Translations under genes and position numbers: made by a program | Shown: positions 6,367-8,958 of the stretch, in pieces | How positions within the stretch are numbered: position 1 is the first letter of the stretch | Layout: each line of letters starts with the position of its first letter | Notes under the pieces: generated by a model | Database searches by the model: none | What the model was told of the DNA's origin: nothing | The model's input: only the letters and a program-made list of their open reading frames with translations | NCBI GenBank assembly: GCA_021808985.1 | Contig: JAKBAQ010000107.1 | Coordinates: 1-8,958 of the forward strand | Direction of reading: 5' to 3' | DNA from: Pseudomonadota bacterium | Lineage (GTDB): Bacteria > Pseudomonadota > Alphaproteobacteria > Acetobacterales > Acetobacteraceae | DNA length: 8,958 nucleotides

Positions 6367-7299
6367 ATGGCCCGCATCGTCACCCTCACGCTCAACCCGG
6401 CCATTGATGAAACCGTGCTGCTGGAGCGCCTGCGCCCCGGCCATGTGCACCGCGCCAGCGGCGTTGCCTTCCACCCCGGCGGCAAGGGCGTGAATGTCGC
6501 CAGCTGCCTCGCCGATTGGGGGCAGCCCGTCATCGCCACCGGCATTCTGGGCCGGGGCAATGCCGGCACGTTCGAGGCGCTGTTTACCGCCAAGCATATC
6601 ACCGACGCCTTCCTGCGCGTGCCGGGTGAGACCCGCACCAACATCAAGCTCAGCCATGATGGCGAGACGACCGACATCAACCTTCCCGGCCTGAAGATTT
6701 CTCCTGAGGAGAACACACGGATTTTCGAACAGACGGTGGCGCTGGCGGATGCGGATACGCTGATGGTGCTGGGCGGCAGCCTGCCCGAGGGCATTGCTGA
6801 AAACATCTATGCCAATCTCACCCTGGCCCTGCATGCACGCGGCGCGCGCGTGCTGCTCGACACCAGCGGCCAGCCGCTCACCCGCGCGCTGCAGGCCGCG
6901 CAGCTGCCTTACTGCATCAAGCCAAACCGCGCCGAGCTGGAATTTTACACAGGCTGCGCCTTGAACTCCGATGCGGCGATGGTCGAGGCCGCGCGCCAGC
7001 TGATCGCCCGGGGCGTCAGCCTCGTGGCCATTTCGCTGGGGGCGGAGGGGGCGCTGTTCGTCACCGCGCAAGAGGTTCTGCGCGCCGCCCTGCCCGCCTT
7101 GCGCGTCACCAGCACGGTGGGCGCCGGAGATGCCATGGTTGCCGGCATCATCGCCGCTTTATCCGGCAATGCCGGGCTGGACGCCACGGCCCGCCTCGCC
7201 ACCGCCTTCGCCGCCGCCAAACTGCAACAGGCCGGCGCGAACCTGCCCGCGCGGCAGATCGTCGAGACGCTCTGCACGCAAGTACAAATCACCAAATAG
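6367..7299 (+). CDS. fruK: 1-phosphofructokinase
   Basis: A 310-residue PfkB-family sugar kinase that phosphorylates fructose-1-phosphate, the product of the fructose PTS, to fructose-1,6-bisphosphate for glycolysis. Signatures are LTLNPAIDETV near the N-terminus, the first PfkB motif HPGGKGVNVA (36-45), KPNRAELE (185-192), and the second PfkB motif STVGAGDAMVAG with catalytic base Asp255. The length is normal for FruK. The ATG lies 2 bp after the fruB stop, and its ribosome binding site GGAG (6356-6359) is inside the end of fruB, so translation is probably coupled. Tagatose-6-phosphate kinase (LacC) and Pfk-2 are close relatives; the position between fruB and fruA decides for FruK. Confidence 0.95.
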   Translation: MARIVTLTLNPAIDETVLLERLRPGHVHRASGVAFHPGGKGVNVASCLADWGQPVIATGILGRGNAGTFEALFTAKHITDAFLRVPGETRTNIKLSHDGETTDINLPGLKISPEENTRIFEQTVALADADTLMVLGGSLPEGIAENIYANLTLALHARGARVLLDTSGQPLTRALQAAQLPYCIKPNRAELEFYTGCALNSDAAMVEAARQLIARGVSLVAISLGAEGALFVTAQEVLRAALPALRVTSTVGAGDAMVAGIIAALSGNAGLDATARLATAFAAAKLQQAGANLPARQIVETLCTQVQITK

Positions 7300-7313
7300 G
7301 GAGACAACTAACC

Positions 7314-8958
7314 ATGAGTGAGATTATCGCGTCGGTTACCGCCGGCGATGTTACCGTAAATGGCGTTCTTGCCGCCGAGGCCTTGCGCAAGGCCGCGAAG
7401 TCCTCGGGCAAAAGCATCGAGGTTGAGGTGCGCACCAATGAGGGCGTGCTGAACCCGCTGAGCACGCAGCAGATCGCCGGCGCGCAGCTTGCCGTGCTGG
7501 TCGGCAACACGAATGCCACCGATGGCCGCTTCGCCGGCAAGAAAAGCATCCATGCCTCCATCAACGACGTGCTGGCCAGCGCCGGCGCGGTGCTGAACGG
7601 CGAGAAGCCCGTGAGCACGGCGCAAAAGATCGTCGCCATCACCTCCTGCCCCACCGGCATTGCCCATACATTCATGGCGGCCGAGGGGCTGCAGCAGGCC
7701 GCCGCCGCGCTGGGCCATGAGATCCGGGTGGAGACACAGGGCTCCGTCGGCGCGCAAACCCCGCTGAGCGATGCCGAGATCGCCGCCGCCGACCTGGTGC
7801 TCATCGCCGCCGACAAGCAGGTGGATCTCAGCCGCTTCGCCGGCAAGCGCGTGTTCCAGAGCGGCACCAAGCCCGCCATCAACGATGGCCAGAATCTCAT
7901 CGCCAAAGCCTTCGCGGAAGCAACCATGCAAGCCGGGGGCGCGAAAGCCGCCAGCGCGGCGCCGCAGAAAACCGGCGCCTACAAGCATCTGATGTCAGGC
8001 GTCTCGTTCATGATCCCCTTCGTCACCGCGGGCGGTCTGCTCATCGCGCTCGCCTTCGCCTTTGGCGGTATCTACGCGACAGACCCCTCGCACGCCAACA
8101 CCTTCGCTGGGGCGCTGTTTGAGATCGGCGCCAAATCCGCCTTCACATTGTTCGTGCCGATCCTGGGCGGGTTCATCGCCTATTCCATCGCCGACCGGCC
8201 TGGCCTGGCGCCCGGCATGATCGGTGGCCTGCTCTCCTCGCTGCTCGGCGCAGGGTTTTTGGGCGCCATCGCCGCCGGGTTCCTGGCCGGTTACAGCACG
8301 CTCTATCTCAACCGCCATATCAAGCTGCCACGCAGCATGGAGGGCTTGAAGCCGGTGCTCATCCTGCCGCTGCTCGGCACGCTGATCACCGGCCTGCTCA
8401 TGGTCTATGTCATCGGCACGCCGATTGCCGAAATCCTCGCATTCCTCACCAACTTCCTTAAATCCATGCAGGGTTCCTCGGCCATTATCCTCGGCCTGCT
8501 GCTCGGCGCGATGATGGCCTTCGACATGGGCGGCCCTGTGAACAAGGCGGCCTACACCTTCGCGGTCGGCCTGCTCTCCGCCCAGGTTTACACGCCGATG
8601 GCCGCCGTGATGGCCGCGGGCATGACCCCGCCGCTGGCCATCGCGCTGGCGACCAGGCTCTTCCCCGCCCGCTTCTCCGAGGAAGAGCGCGAGGCCGGCC
8701 TCTCCACCGGGGCGCTCGGCCTCTCCTTCATCACCGAAGGCGCCATTCCCTTCGCCGCGCGTGATCCGTTCCGCGTGATTCCCTGCACCGTCACCGGGTC
8801 GGCCATCGCCGGAGCCATTTCAATGGCTGCAGGCGTGCAGCTGAAAGTTCCGCATGGCGGCATCTTCGTGCTGCCGATCCCCGATGCGGTCACGCATCTT
8901 GGCTTCTACATCATCGCACTGGTGACGGGAACGGCCGTCACCGCGCTGATGCTCGGCC
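7314..8958 (+). CDS. fruA: Fructose-specific PTS permease, EIIB'-EIIB-EIIC (3' truncated)
   Basis: The membrane permease that imports fructose and phosphorylates it to fructose-1-phosphate. The frame is open from the ATG at 7314 to the window end (548 residues), with about 15-30 residues missing by comparison with E. coli FruA (about 563). Residues 1-90 look like the degenerate EIIB' domain, which has no Cys. The active EIIB follows (about 104-202), with phospho-Cys112 in TSCPTGIAHTF. A short Ala/Gly/Lys linker leads to the EIIC domain from about 223 (YKHLMSGVSFMIPF), which is strongly hydrophobic with several membrane helices. EIIC shows the family motifs DMGGPVNKAAY (404-414) and FITEGAIPFAARDP (472-485). 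AGGGAG (7298-7303), overlapping the fruK stop, is the ribosome binding site, and the gap to fruK is 14 bp. It receives phosphate from the EIIA domain of FruB. Confidence 0.95.
   Translation, partial: MSEIIASVTAGDVTVNGVLAAEALRKAAKSSGKSIEVEVRTNEGVLNPLSTQQIAGAQLAVLVGNTNATDGRFAGKKSIHASINDVLASAGAVLNGEKPVSTAQKIVAITSCPTGIAHTFMAAEGLQQAAAALGHEIRVETQGSVGAQTPLSDAEIAAADLVLIAADKQVDLSRFAGKRVFQSGTKPAINDGQNLIAKAFAEATMQAGGAKAASAAPQKTGAYKHLMSGVSFMIPFVTAGGLLIALAFAFGGIYATDPSHANTFAGALFEIGAKSAFTLFVPILGGFIAYSIADRPGLAPGMIGGLLSSLLGAGFLGAIAAGFLAGYSTLYLNRHIKLPRSMEGLKPVLILPLLGTLITGLLMVYVIGTPIAEILAFLTNFLKSMQGSSAIILGLLLGAMMAFDMGGPVNKAAYTFAVGLLSAQVYTPMAAVMAAGMTPPLAIALATRLFPARFSEEEREAGLSTGALGLSFITEGAIPFAARDPFRVIPCTVTGSAIAGAISMAAGVQLKVPHGGIFVLPIPDAVTHLGFYIIALVTGTAVTALMLG

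Noticed and set aside
5806..7071. Minus-strand open frame of 421 codons across the fruB-fruK junction
   Set aside because: It spans two well-identified plus-strand genes, has biased composition, and shows no domain or ribosome binding site.
1..8958. Possible mobile element, CRISPR array, tRNA or phage-defence system
   Set aside because: I saw no transposase or integrase motif, direct-repeat array, tRNA-like cloverleaf or defence domain. All coding space is accounted for by metabolic, transport and regulatory genes.

Overview
The window is high-GC DNA with the codon use and gene families of an alphaproteobacterium, most plausibly Rhodospirillales/Acetobacteraceae-like. That placement is inferred from gene style and the fused PTS protein, not from any marker gene. 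It holds seven protein genes, five complete and two cut by the window edges. No RNA gene, mobile element or CRISPR array was seen. No stretch of more than 300 bases lacks a gene. The two real intergenic regions (2520-2692 and 3692-3862) are about 170 bp each and hold most of the regulatory signal.

Left part (1-2692). A 5'-truncated thiamine-diphosphate-dependent enzyme of the acetolactate-synthase type runs rightward. Its end overlaps by 32 bp the end of a leftward pair of genes: a 1-Cys, Prx6-type peroxiredoxin followed 10 bp later by a class II (Ntn) glutamine amidotransferase of the YafJ type. Upstream of the peroxiredoxin is a perfect FNR/Anr-type box (TTGAT-N4-ATCAA). It is spaced exactly as a class II activator site relative to a TATAGA -10 element, so this pair looks oxygen-regulated. 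A strong hairpin next to it probably ends the preceding leftward gene.

Right part (2693-8958). A LacI-family repressor (fruR candidate) is divergent from a tightly packed fructose PTS operon, fruB-fruK-fruA. FruB is an EIIA-HPr-Enzyme I fusion, FruK is 1-phosphofructokinase, and FruA is the EIIB'-EIIB-EIIC permease, which lacks only its last residues. Together they form a self-contained route. Phosphate passes from PEP to EI, HPr, EIIA and EIIB, then to fructose during uptake, giving fructose-1-phosphate, which FruK converts to fructose-1,6-bisphosphate. Two near-identical 14-bp operator-like sites lie in the divergent region. One covers the spacer and -10 of the fruB promoter and the other lies in the repressor's own leader, which suggests repression of the operon and autoregulation.

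Nothing here amounts to an undescribed system. The fructose locus is a well-known type. The most useful new observations are regulatory: the FNR-type promoter of the peroxiredoxin-amidotransferase pair, the paired fru operators, and a palindrome on the fruB -35.
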